Source: a bacterium (GTDB lineage Bacteria; Patescibacteriota; Patescibacteriia; Veblenbacterales; UBA10138). From it: 41,256 nucleotides of DNA. The translations under genes were made by a program, and so were the position numbers. Below the pieces are notes generated by a model, which did not search any database, was not told the origin of the DNA, and saw only the letters and a list, made by a program, of their open reading frames with translations. The stretch lies in contig JAGVEX010000013.1 of NCBI GenBank assembly GCA_020057885.1, positions 1 to 41,256 on the forward strand, given 5' to 3'. This document shows, piece after piece, positions 20,183-27,600 of the stretch (position 1 is its first letter; the number at the start of each line of letters is the position of its first letter).

Positions 20183-21643
20183 ATGAAGCTAGAACCAGTA
20201 ATCGGGTTGGAAATTCACATCCAGCTTAAAACTAAATCTAAGATGTTTTGTGCCTGTGACAACACAGGTGAAGATAAGCCGGCCAATACCACTATTTGTC
20301 CGGTGTGTTTGGCGCACCCGGGTACTTTACCAGTACCAAATGCCGAAGCAGTGCATATGGCAGTTAAGGCCGCTTTGGTTTTGAATTTGCACATAAATCA
20401 AAATTCTAAGTTTGACCGTAAAAATTATTTTTATCCTGATTTGCCCAAAGGGTATCAAATTTCCCAGCACCATGAAACTTTGGGGCGTGATGGTTATTTG
20501 GAAATTGAAACTAAAGAAGACGTGAGGCGCGTGGGAATAGAGGAAATGCATTTAGAAGAAGATACGGCCAAATTTTTTCATAATAGCAAGCACTCTCTGT
20601 TGGATTTTAACCGTGCCGGTACCCCACTTATGGAAATAGTTACTAAACCGGAGGTAAAAAGCCCAGAGGAAGCTAGAATATTTTTGCAAGAGTTAAAATT
20701 ACTTATGCGCTATTTAGATATTTCAGACGCGGATATGGAAAAGGGGCACTTGCGGTGTGATGCAAATTTATCCTTGCGTCCGGTGGGCGATAGTAAGTTT
20801 TATCATAAAACAGAAATTAAAAATTTAAATTCTTTTAAATCAGTTGAAAAGGCTTTAACTTATGAAATTGAGCGGCAAACTAAATTGTGGGAAAAAGGTA
20901 CGCCCCAAACGGTGACGACAACTTGTGGCTGGAATGAGAAAAAAGGAGTAACGGTAGTACAGCGTGAAAAAGAAGCTTTGCACGATTACCGTTATTTTCC
21001 TGAACCTGATATTCCGCCCTTAAACATAACAGACGTGCAAATTAAGGCTTGGACAAAAGAGTTGCCAGAGCTTCCCCAGGCGCGCCGTAAGCGCCTACAA
21101 GAGGTTTATGATTTAGGGGTGGCTGAAAGTAGGCTTTTAACCGAGGATTGCGTTTTAGGCGATTTTACAGAGAGTGTGATAAATGTTTTAACATCTGAAT
21201 TAGAAGGGGATATTAAAGCCGCGGCTAAACTCGCTACTAACTGGATAGTACATAAACTTTCTGCCATATTAACTGAAAAAAGAGGCAGTATAAAAAAACT
21301 GTCATTTGATGTGGATCAGTTAGTAGAGTTTTTGCTTTTAGTAGCACGCCGCCAAGTGAATTCCACCAACGCGCAATTGTTGCTTAGAAAAATGGTAGAA
21401 ACGGGTCGCGATCCAGATGATATTTTACAAACAGAAAATCTTGGCCAAAGTAGTGGGGCAGAGGATGGTTTAGATAAGGCTGTGATAAAAGTTTTGGTAA
21501 CTTATCCAGAGCAAGTTGAACAATATAAGGCTGGTAAAGCGGCACTGATGAAATTTTTTTTAGGCGCGGTAATGAAAGAAACCAAAGGCAAAGTGGATCC
21601 TATTGAAGCAGAAAGAATGCTTAAACAAAAGTTAACTTTATAA
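20183..21643 (+). CDS. gatB: Aspartyl/glutamyl-tRNA amidotransferase subunit B
   Basis: The 486-aa protein has 'EPVIGLEIHIQLKTKSKMFCACDN', 'NTTICPVCLAHPGTLPVPN' (zinc cysteines), 'NYFYPDLPKGYQISQ', 'RAGTPLMEIVTKPE' and 'KGHLRCDANLSLRP', then the helical tail and YqeY-like C-terminal domain. GatB is the kinase/ammonia-transfer part of GatCAB, which amidates Glu-tRNA(Gln) and Asp-tRNA(Asn). gatA and gatC are not in the window. It appears leaderless. Confidence 0.96.
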   Translation: MKLEPVIGLEIHIQLKTKSKMFCACDNTGEDKPANTTICPVCLAHPGTLPVPNAEAVHMAVKAALVLNLHINQNSKFDRKNYFYPDLPKGYQISQHHETLGRDGYLEIETKEDVRRVGIEEMHLEEDTAKFFHNSKHSLLDFNRAGTPLMEIVTKPEVKSPEEARIFLQELKLLMRYLDISDADMEKGHLRCDANLSLRPVGDSKFYHKTEIKNLNSFKSVEKALTYEIERQTKLWEKGTPQTVTTTCGWNEKKGVTVVQREKEALHDYRYFPEPDIPPLNITDVQIKAWTKELPELPQARRKRLQEVYDLGVAESRLLTEDCVLGDFTESVINVLTSELEGDIKAAAKLATNWIVHKLSAILTEKRGSIKKLSFDVDQLVEFLLLVARRQVNSTNAQLLLRKMVETGRDPDDILQTENLGQSSGAEDGLDKAVIKVLVTYPEQVEQYKAGKAALMKFFLGAVMKETKGKVDPIEAERMLKQKLTL

Positions 21644-21728
21644 TGAATTTAAGTTAAGTTGGTATTGTAAATAAAAATAAACCATTAAAAAACAGTTATT
21701 TAAAAACTTTTATAGAAAGGAATAGGTC

Positions 21729-22706
21729 ATGAAAACTTTGTTGTTAGTTTTTGCCGCTGTTCTTTCTTTGACTTTGCCAAAGAATTCCAATGCCCAAGAC
21801 CAGTCTGGCTCTGATTTGTTGATGTGTCCTATAGTCAATGGGTGGAAAGTTTCTGGCACTAATTTGCCTCATTTAAAACGACACGATACAGTAATGCAGA
21901 TTGTTGCAGATTCTGCTTCACCGCAGGGAATACATTATCAAACCTTTTGGTTTCAAATAAAGCAGACGGACGATTCGACATATCCGTATTATGTTGAATG
22001 GGAGAAAAAAATTCCGCCCATAAATACCTATTATTATGATGCAATGGAAATTAACCAAAAGTTATTTGATTTTACGGATTCCTGGCCACCAGTTAAATTG
22101 GAAATTTTTTTGCTAAACAAGGATACGACCATTCAAGTCATTAAATGGAACTACAGTATAGTTTGTCTTTCGTGCAAAAACTGCATAGAAGATAGATGGT
22201 GCAGACATTTCAAGCGAATTACAGGAAATAGAACTTTTATCTTTGATAGAATAAAAATCAGAATTTGGAAATCATACGAAGAGAATAACGCCAGAATTGG
22301 ATTTGATAATCTAATCTTTTGGTACAATCCATGTCCAATGTGCATGGGTTATTATCCACCGATTCTTGTTTTATTTGATGGCTTTGGCGATCCACCAGAT
22401 ATAGCAACTGATGCGCTAGAATTAACCGATCAAGCATTATATGATTTTAAACTTCATCAAAATTATCCCAATCCATTTAATTCAAAAACTGTTATCCCTT
22501 ATGAATTAAGGGAGCGAGGATGGGTAAAATTGGAAGTTTATAGTCTTCTTGGTCAAAAAATTATAATTCTAGTAAATGAGGAAAAAGAAGCAGGATTGCA
22601 GGTTACACATTGGGATGCCGATGGCTTATCAAGTGGAATGTACATTGCTCGTTTGAGCGTAAATGGTGTGGTAGTAAAAAACCAAAAACTACACTTGTTA
22701 AAATAA
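21729..22706 (+). CDS. Secreted protein with C-terminal type IX secretion (Por)-type sorting domain
   Basis: The 325-aa product has a signal peptide ending near 'NSNAQDQ'. The middle (residues 30-225) is unrecognised, with two Cys-rich spots ('LSCKNCIEDRWC', 'NPCPMCMG'). Residues about 240-325 match the type A T9SS sorting domain: 'LHQNYPNPFNSKTVIPYEL', 'VKLEVYSLLGQKIIILVNE', 'HWDADGLSSGMYIARL' and a terminal 'KLHLLK'. In Bacteroidota and Ignavibacteria this domain directs passage across an outer membrane. CPR cells are not known to have one, so transfer, reuse or a related cargo role is possible. Good Shine-Dalgarno (AAAGGA). Confidence 0.8.
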   Translation: MKTLLLVFAAVLSLTLPKNSNAQDQSGSDLLMCPIVNGWKVSGTNLPHLKRHDTVMQIVADSASPQGIHYQTFWFQIKQTDDSTYPYYVEWEKKIPPINTYYYDAMEINQKLFDFTDSWPPVKLEIFLLNKDTTIQVIKWNYSIVCLSCKNCIEDRWCRHFKRITGNRTFIFDRIKIRIWKSYEENNARIGFDNLIFWYNPCPMCMGYYPPILVLFDGFGDPPDIATDALELTDQALYDFKLHQNYPNPFNSKTVIPYELRERGWVKLEVYSLLGQKIIILVNEEKEAGLQVTHWDADGLSSGMYIARLSVNGVVVKNQKLHLLK

Positions 22707-22727
22707 TCTAATTAGATACAACCCAGA

Positions 22728-22757
22728 GCACCTTGTTGAAAAGCAGGGTGCCTTTTT
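22728..22757 (+). terminator. Terminator of the sorting-domain gene
   Basis: GCACCTTG pairs with CAGGGTGC (one G-T), followed by CTTTTT. Confidence 0.85.
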
Positions 22758-22853
22758 AAATAAAAAACCAATTTATTTTTAAAAAGTAGTTTTTTATTAA
22801 ATTTGTCTTTGTATTAAAGTGTTAACATATTGATGCAAAGAGTTTTTAGTTTA

Positions 22854-22882
22854 TTGACTTTTTATCTACAAGGGGTTAATAT
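22854..22882 (+). promoter_or_regulatory. Promoter of the zinc-ribbon gene
   Basis: TTGACT (22854-22859), 17 nt, TAATAT (22877-22882). The leader is about 50 nt. Confidence 0.75.
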
Positions 22883-22940
22883 TGTTTTAATCTAAAATAT
22901 CAAAATTGGTCATTGTCAAAATAAGAAAGAAGGTGGTTTT

Positions 22941-23432
22941 GTGAAAAATAAAGAAGAAATAAAATGTAAGATGTGTGGAGAAAATATAGAACGTAAACAG
23001 CGCACAGTAGCTACTTTTATTAAGGCCGACGGTAGCAGTCATTATGTGCATTTATGTATTTCTTGCGCTCAAAAGATGAGTTGTAAAAAGCATCGCACTC
23101 TACATGTTATTTTTATAGATAATAGGCATGCTTGCGCAGAATGTGTGGAAAGCGAAGCTAAGGCAATTTTTGCGAGAAAACCAGATAAAGTAGCAAAAGA
23201 TTACAATGAGGTAAAACAATTAGCTGGTGATTTGGATGAATTCTTACGGTTGGTAAGGGCAGCCACTTTGGTGCCAGATTTATCTGAAGAACTTTGTTGG
23301 TTATGTGGTGTTTTTGCCAAGGCTAAGAGTTTTGGGATTAAGCCGTCCCAAGTGATAAAAGATGTTAAAAAGAAGATTAAAAATAATAAATCCATGGTTG
23401 ATTCATTATTGCCCCAATCTTTGGTAAAATAA
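22941..23432 (+). CDS. Zinc-ribbon-type hypothetical protein (163 aa), GTG start
   Basis: The start is GTG, chosen because AAGAAGG lies at the right distance and no upstream ATG exists in frame. Cysteine pairs 'CKMC', 'CISC', 'CKKH', 'CAEC' and 'CWLC' suggest one or two zinc ribbons in the first 80 residues. A helical region follows ('KDYNEVKQLAGDLDEFLRLVRAA', 'KPSQVIKDVKKKIKNN'). I do not recognise the family; a nucleic-acid or protein adaptor is possible. It has its own promoter and a bidirectional terminator shared with miaA. Confidence 0.7.
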   Translation: MKNKEEIKCKMCGENIERKQRTVATFIKADGSSHYVHLCISCAQKMSCKKHRTLHVIFIDNRHACAECVESEAKAIFARKPDKVAKDYNEVKQLAGDLDEFLRLVRAATLVPDLSEELCWLCGVFAKAKSFGIKPSQVIKDVKKKIKNNKSMVDSLLPQSLVK

Positions 23433-23434
23433 AA

Positions 23435-23462
23435 ATCCCTAACTTCTTTTGAGGTTAGGGAT
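23435..23462. terminator. Bidirectional terminator between the zinc-ribbon gene and miaA
   Basis: ATCCCTAAC and GTTAGGGAT with extra pairs towards the loop, A tract before and TTTTTT after. Confidence 0.88.
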
Positions 23463-23485
23463 GTTTTTTAATTTATAAAACTATT

Positions 23486-24451
23486 TTAGAGTCCCAAAAA
23501 GCGCTCAGCCTTAACTTTAGCATGTGTATAATTCTTTATCCATTTTATATTCGGCATCCGTTTAAACCAAGTCATCTGATGGCGCGCATATTGCCAGGTG
23601 TGAGTAGATATTTGCTGTTCGGCTGTTTTAATTAATTTCCGATTTTGTAGTACTGGTAAAAGTTCTTTGTACCCAATAGTGTTGAGTAGTGTAGAAGTGG
23701 GGTAGTGTTTTTTTATATATTTAACTTCTTTTAACAATCCTTTTTTAAGCATTTGAGCAGTACGGATGTTAATATTTTTGCGAAGTTTATTTTTGGGTGG
23801 GTTAAGTCCAAGAATAAGTGTGTTAGGGCGCGGCGTGCGTTTTTGCTCGGCATAAAAAGTAGTGCCAGTTGTTAGTATATGCTCTAAAGCGCGGATAATT
23901 CTGCGGCGATTATGCTTGTCAATAGCGCGGTAAGTTTGGCCGTCTAGCTTTTTTAATTTAGCTAGCAATGCCTTAATACTAAGTTTTTCCAACTTTTTCC
24001 TTAATTTAGGATTTGGTTTGCTGTGAGGAAATTGATAATTTTCCACAATAGCAGAAACATAAAGCCCGGTGCCGCCAACAAGGATTGGCAAAGAGCTAAT
24101 AGCAAATAGCTTATGGAATAATTTGTTTACTTCTTTTTGAAATTTGGCGGCGGAATATGTTTTGTTGGGCGAAAGTATATCAATAAAAAAATGCGGAATA
24201 TTTTTAACAAAATATATTTTTTCTTTACCAAAAGCCATTTGTCTAGCTACGCCAGATTTCGCGTAGCGAGACCATTTGCCATTTGGCTGATTTGTGCCGA
24301 GTTGAGCGTGCTGGTAAATTTGGCGTGAATCAGCCGAAATAATAACGCCATTAAACTTTTTAGCTAAACGCAAAGCTAAGTCGGTTTTACCACTGGCAGT
24401 GGGGCCAATAATTGCGATTAAGTAGGAGGAGTTGACTTTAGTAGGTGCCAT
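23486..24451 (-). CDS. miaA: tRNA dimethylallyltransferase
   Basis: The 321-aa protein shows 'IAIIGPTASGKTDLALRLAKKF', 'VIISADSRQIYQHAQLGTNQP', 'HFFIDILSPNKTYSAAKFQKEV', 'LPILVGGTGLYVSAIVENY', 'RRRIIRALEHILTTG' and 'YARHQMTWFKRMPNI'. MiaA adds a dimethylallyl group to A37 of tRNAs reading UNN codons. Between 'QPNGKW' and 'FGKEKIYFVKN' there is an extra 'SRYAKSGVARQMA' encoded by a palindrome, which looks like an in-frame insertion. A TATCTT box 5 nt before the ATG suggests a leaderless transcript. Confidence 0.95.
   Translation of the reverse strand: MAPTKVNSSYLIAIIGPTASGKTDLALRLAKKFNGVIISADSRQIYQHAQLGTNQPNGKWSRYAKSGVARQMAFGKEKIYFVKNIPHFFIDILSPNKTYSAAKFQKEVNKLFHKLFAISSLPILVGGTGLYVSAIVENYQFPHSKPNPKLRKKLEKLSIKALLAKLKKLDGQTYRAIDKHNRRRIIRALEHILTTGTTFYAEQKRTPRPNTLILGLNPPKNKLRKNINIRTAQMLKKGLLKEVKYIKKHYPTSTLLNTIGYKELLPVLQNRKLIKTAEQQISTHTWQYARHQMTWFKRMPNIKWIKNYTHAKVKAERFLGL
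24246..24267. repeat. Palindrome inside the miaA reading frame
   Basis: GCTACGC and GCGTAGC flank an 8-nt loop and encode part of 'SRYAKSGVAR', a segment absent from typical MiaA at this position. The frame is intact. It is comparable in style to the palindrome inside rarA. Confidence 0.5.
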
Positions 24452-24537
24452 TTGCTAAGATATGAAACTAGATTAGAGTACTAAAATAGTATATTACAAA
24501 TAAACAATAATATAAAACAAACTTAAAGGAGTTATAT

Positions 24538-24918
24538 ATGTCAAAAATTTTAATTGTTGATGAGGATGTGGCATCTCAAATGATACTTTCCTCTGAGCTT
24601 AAAAATGAGGGTTATAGCGTGGAAGCTGTAGAGAGTGCAGAACATGCCTTGGAATTAATGCGCCAAACGCAATTTGACTTGGTTATTACAGAAATTCGGT
24701 TTGGGCATGAATGTGTCTTTGAACTTATTAAGCAAGTTAAAAGCGTAAAATTACATAGGCCGAATTCAGATCGGGTAGTAGCGGTTATAGCGCTCACTGC
24801 GTTTGCTAATTTAACAAACGCCATAGAATGCCAAAAATTCGGCGCAGATGATTTTGTATCTAAGCCTTATGAATTGACTGACCTTCTCGTAACCATAGAA
24901 AGAGTACTAAACAGCTAA
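24538..24918 (+). CDS. Stand-alone receiver-like protein with Glu at the phosphorylation site
   Basis: The 126-aa protein is a single CheY-like receiver: acidic pocket 'LIVDED', switch Thr in 'VIALTAF' (T87), and Lys in 'FVSKPY' (K109). The phospho-acceptor in 'DLVITD' is Glu here ('FDLVITEIRFG', E52), which often mimics the phosphorylated state. No output domain or kinase is near. A second receiver gene lies 165 nt downstream with its own promoter. Strong Shine-Dalgarno (AAAGGAG, 6 nt). Likely a constitutive or phosphorylation-independent adaptor. Confidence 0.85.
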   Translation: MSKILIVDEDVASQMILSSELKNEGYSVEAVESAEHALELMRQTQFDLVITEIRFGHECVFELIKQVKSVKLHRPNSDRVVAVIALTAFANLTNAIECQKFGADDFVSKPYELTDLLVTIERVLNS

Positions 24919-24948
24919 CAGCCATCTGTACTATTTTAATAATAAGTT

Positions 24949-24984
24949 AATCGGTATTTGCCAAGCAGATGCCGATTTATTTTA
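24949..24984 (+). terminator. Terminator of the first receiver gene
   Basis: AATCGGTA pairs with TGCCGATT (one G-T), followed by TATTTTAA. The loop is rather long (13 nt). Confidence 0.6.
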
Positions 24985-24997
24985 AGTATTTTGGCTA

Positions 24998-25026
24998 TTG
25001 ACTTTTTTGTTGATAATTGCTAAGAT
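24998..25026 (+). promoter_or_regulatory. Promoter of the second receiver gene
   Basis: TTGACT (24998-25003), 17 nt, TAAGAT (25021-25026) with an extended TGC just before the -10. Confidence 0.8.
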
Positions 25027-25083
25027 TTTAAACTGAAATAAAAAATAACTAACTTAAATAAAAATAATAAAGAAGGATAAAAA

Positions 25084-25461
25084 ATGCTAAAGACAATTTT
25101 ATACGTTGACGACGAAGATAATCTATTGGAGCTTGTAAAAGACTTTTTTGAAATGCAAGGATACATAGTTTTCACAGCCAACAATGGTGAAGCTGGATTG
25201 CAAATAGTACACGACAAAAAACCAGATTTGGTGATAACTGACCTTGATATGCCTGGTATGGGCGGTATTGAAATGACGCGACAAATTAGGTCGCACTTTC
25301 CCTTGTTACCAGTGGTGGCGGTAAGTGGTGTGTTTACACCAGAGAGAATACCAGTACTTGAACAATTAGGGATTAAACATAGAGTCTCTAAGCCATTTAA
25401 ATTCGAAGATCTTGAAACTGCGATCAAGCAGGCTCATCAGGAAAGTTTAGTTCACGACTAA
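25084..25461 (+). CDS. Stand-alone response-regulator receiver protein
   Basis: The 125-aa CheY-like protein has the complete site: 'LYVDDED', phospho-acceptor D53 in 'DLVITDLDMPGMGG', a Ser in the switch position ('VVAVSG', S81) and Lys103 in 'RVSKPF'. No DNA-binding domain or kinase is present in the window. Together with the neighbouring Glu-type receiver it may form a signalling pair in which one partner is switchable and the other fixed; this is inference. Own promoter, Shine-Dalgarno AAGGA and terminator. Confidence 0.9.
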   Translation: MLKTILYVDDEDNLLELVKDFFEMQGYIVFTANNGEAGLQIVHDKKPDLVITDLDMPGMGGIEMTRQIRSHFPLLPVVAVSGVFTPERIPVLEQLGIKHRVSKPFKFEDLETAIKQAHQESLVHD

Positions 25462-25474
25462 ACATCATTCGTCG

Positions 25475-25509
25475 TAGCCCACACCTGAATTTGGTAGTGG
25501 GCTATTTTT
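25475..25509. terminator. Terminator between the receiver gene and thrS
   Basis: TAGCCCAC/GTGGGCTA with inner ACC/GGT pairs, followed by TTTTTA. It serves at least the plus-strand gene. Confidence 0.8.
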
Positions 25510-25513
25510 ATTA

Positions 25514-27265
25514 TTATTTTTTATATTCAATCTCTTGTTTAAGTTCAGCCATAAATTTTTCTTTAGGCAAGCTACTAATTTCTTTTTGTCCGCGTTTGCG
25601 CACTGCCAAATTATTTGAAGCAATTTCTTTGTCGCCAATTACCAAAGAGTAGGGAATTTTTTCGCCTTCAGCTTTTCTAATCTTATTACCTATGGTTTCA
25701 TTAGCATCGTCTAGCTCCACGCGGAAACCGTGATCAAGAAATTCGGTTTTAAGTTTTTGGCAGTAGTCGTGATGCGTTGAGCCAACCGGCAAAAGCTTAA
25801 TTTGCACTGGCGCGAGCCAAGCGGGAAAAGCACCACCACATCTCTCGATTAAGAAGGCGATGGTTCTTTCAATCGCGCCGACTGAAGAACGGTGAATGAC
25901 AATTGGCTCTTCTTCGCGACCATCCGATGCAGTAAAGGCTAATTTGAATCTTTTTGGCATAACAAAATCATATTGTACCGTAAAGGCGGTATCTTCTTTG
26001 CCTAGAACATTCTTAATCTGAATATCAATTTTCGGGCCGTAGAAAGCCGCTTCGCCCGCCGCTTCATAATTTTCGACCGCGCGGTTTTTTAAGACATTCC
26101 TTAGAACTCCTTCGGCGTGTTCCCAAGCAGCATCATCTTTATAATACTTCTGATCATCGGTGCGATCGCCGAGTGAAAGGCGGTAGCGGTAATCTTTATT
26201 AGCTTTAAAGCCGAGTATGCCGGCAATATATTCGATCAAATCCAAAGCTCCGTTAATTTCTGCTTCGGCTTGGTCCGAGCGAGCAACAATATGGGCGTCA
26301 GCGAGGCAAAAACTACGTACTCGGAGCAAACCACTCAGTTCACCCGACTGTTCATAGCGGTAGAGCTTAGCTAGTTCGGCAATGCGCATGGGTAGTTGCC
26401 GATAGCTGCGCGGTTGGGATTTATATAATTCAAAATGATGCGGGCAGCTCATCGGCCTTAGCATAAATTCGTCCTCGTCAATCTTGATGGGCGCGTACAT
26501 GGAATCCTTATAATAAGGATAATGTCCAGAAGTTTTGTAGAGGTCGAGTTTGGCAATATCAGGGGTATAGATATGATGATAACCACGCCGGATTTCTTCA
26601 TCAACAATAAAACGTTCCAATTCGCGGCGGATAATCGAGCCTTTTTCTGTCCAGAGTGGTAAACCCTTACCGACCAATTCGGAAAAGACAAAAAGATCTA
26701 ATTCTTTGCCCAGTTTGCGGTGGTCTCTTTTTTTAGCTTCTTCTATCATTTTTAAATATTCGTCGAGTTCTTTTTTAGTATCAAAAGCCAGGCCGTAGAT
26801 ACGGGTGAGCATTTTATTATTTTCATCGCCGCGCCAATAAGCCCCAGCTATACGTTCCAATTTCCAGGAGTCGGCTTTGATATCTTTCATTTTTTCCACA
26901 TGGCCGCCACGGCACAGATCGCGGAACTGGCCAGATTGATAAATGGTTATTGGCGCGCCCTCGGTAGCTATACCGTTAATCAATTCATGTTTATATTCAT
27001 TGTTTTTAAATTCGGCTTTGGCTTCCTGAGGAGATAATTCAAAGCGTGCGAAAGTATTCCAGGTTTTTATAATTTCTTCCATTTTATTTTGAATTTTTGG
27101 CAAATCGCTTTCGGAAACCACTGTCGGAAATTCGAAATCATAATAAAAACCATTATCAACCGGGGGCCCTAGAGTTGGTTTAGCTTGAGGCCACATTTCC
27201 AGCACAGCAGCGGCTAAAAGATGAGATAAGGAGTGACGTTTTGCTTCGAGATTTGAAGTAGACAT
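25514..27265 (-). CDS. thrS: Threonyl-tRNA synthetase lacking the TGS domain
   Basis: The 583-aa enzyme begins almost directly with the editing domain ('AKRHSLSHLLAAAVLEMWP', zinc-type HxxxH; later 'LCRGGH'), so the roughly 60-residue N-terminal TGS domain of the 642-aa E. coli form is missing. The class II core ('KGSIIRRELERFI', 'MLRPMSCPHHFELYKSQPRSYRQLPMRIAEL', 'EPIVIHRSSVGAIERTIAFLIE') and C-terminal anticodon-binding domain ('QIKLLPVGSTHHDYCQKLKTEF') are intact. It charges tRNA-Thr and removes mischarged Ser. Expression is controlled by a T-box leader upstream. Confidence 0.96.
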   Translation of the reverse strand: MSTSNLEAKRHSLSHLLAAAVLEMWPQAKPTLGPPVDNGFYYDFEFPTVVSESDLPKIQNKMEEIIKTWNTFARFELSPQEAKAEFKNNEYKHELINGIATEGAPITIYQSGQFRDLCRGGHVEKMKDIKADSWKLERIAGAYWRGDENNKMLTRIYGLAFDTKKELDEYLKMIEEAKKRDHRKLGKELDLFVFSELVGKGLPLWTEKGSIIRRELERFIVDEEIRRGYHHIYTPDIAKLDLYKTSGHYPYYKDSMYAPIKIDEDEFMLRPMSCPHHFELYKSQPRSYRQLPMRIAELAKLYRYEQSGELSGLLRVRSFCLADAHIVARSDQAEAEINGALDLIEYIAGILGFKANKDYRYRLSLGDRTDDQKYYKDDAAWEHAEGVLRNVLKNRAVENYEAAGEAAFYGPKIDIQIKNVLGKEDTAFTVQYDFVMPKRFKLAFTASDGREEEPIVIHRSSVGAIERTIAFLIERCGGAFPAWLAPVQIKLLPVGSTHHDYCQKLKTEFLDHGFRVELDDANETIGNKIRKAEGEKIPYSLVIGDKEIASNNLAVRKRGQKEISSLPKEKFMAELKQEIEYKK

Positions 27266-27365
27266 AATATGAAAATTTAAAATTTAAAAATAAAAATGTA
27301 AAATAAATGATAACATAAGCTTTGAGTTGTAATTTTAATTTTTGATATTTACATTTTAAACTATT

Positions 27366-27564
27366 AATAAAAAACCAAACGAATAAGTTTCGTTTGGGCC
27401 CCGTAAAGTTTTACGAACCACGGGGGGTTCCACCCAGATTTCCACCTTCGCGTAAAGCTAGGGCGGACACTCACGGATTGTTTGTACGTTTAGATCCGAT
27501 TGAGGTCGGGTGCCCCTCGAATTTGTTCGGGGCCTGACGGTTGGTAGCCGTCGCAATTACGTAC
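27366..27564 (-). promoter_or_regulatory. T-box riboswitch of thrS
   Basis: On the minus strand the antiterminator is exact: A1 TGGG, the 7-nt bulge TGGAACC, A2 CCCCGT, a 15-nt loop, ACGGGG, then CCCA closing A1. The competing terminator CCAAACGAA/TTCGTTTGG plus a T run uses the same CCCA strand. The bulge TGGA would pair with tRNA ending UCCA, which fits tRNA-Thr with a U discriminator as in some bacteria. The 5' part (GTACGT/ACGTAC enclosing GACGG/CCGTC, CCCCGA/TCGAGGGG and CCGA/TCGG) does not look like a classical Stem I. An ACC sits in the 7-nt loop CTACCAA and could be the specifier. Confidence 0.85.
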
Positions 27565-27570
27565 TGTTTA

Positions 27571-27599
27571 ATAATAATTTTTTATTAATCTTTAGTCAA
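27571..27599 (-). promoter_or_regulatory. Promoter of the thrS T-box leader
   Basis: Minus-strand TTGACT (27594-27599), 17 nt, TATTAT (27571-27576). It starts right after the stop of the preceding minus-strand gene. Confidence 0.8.
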
Positions 27600-27600
27600 A

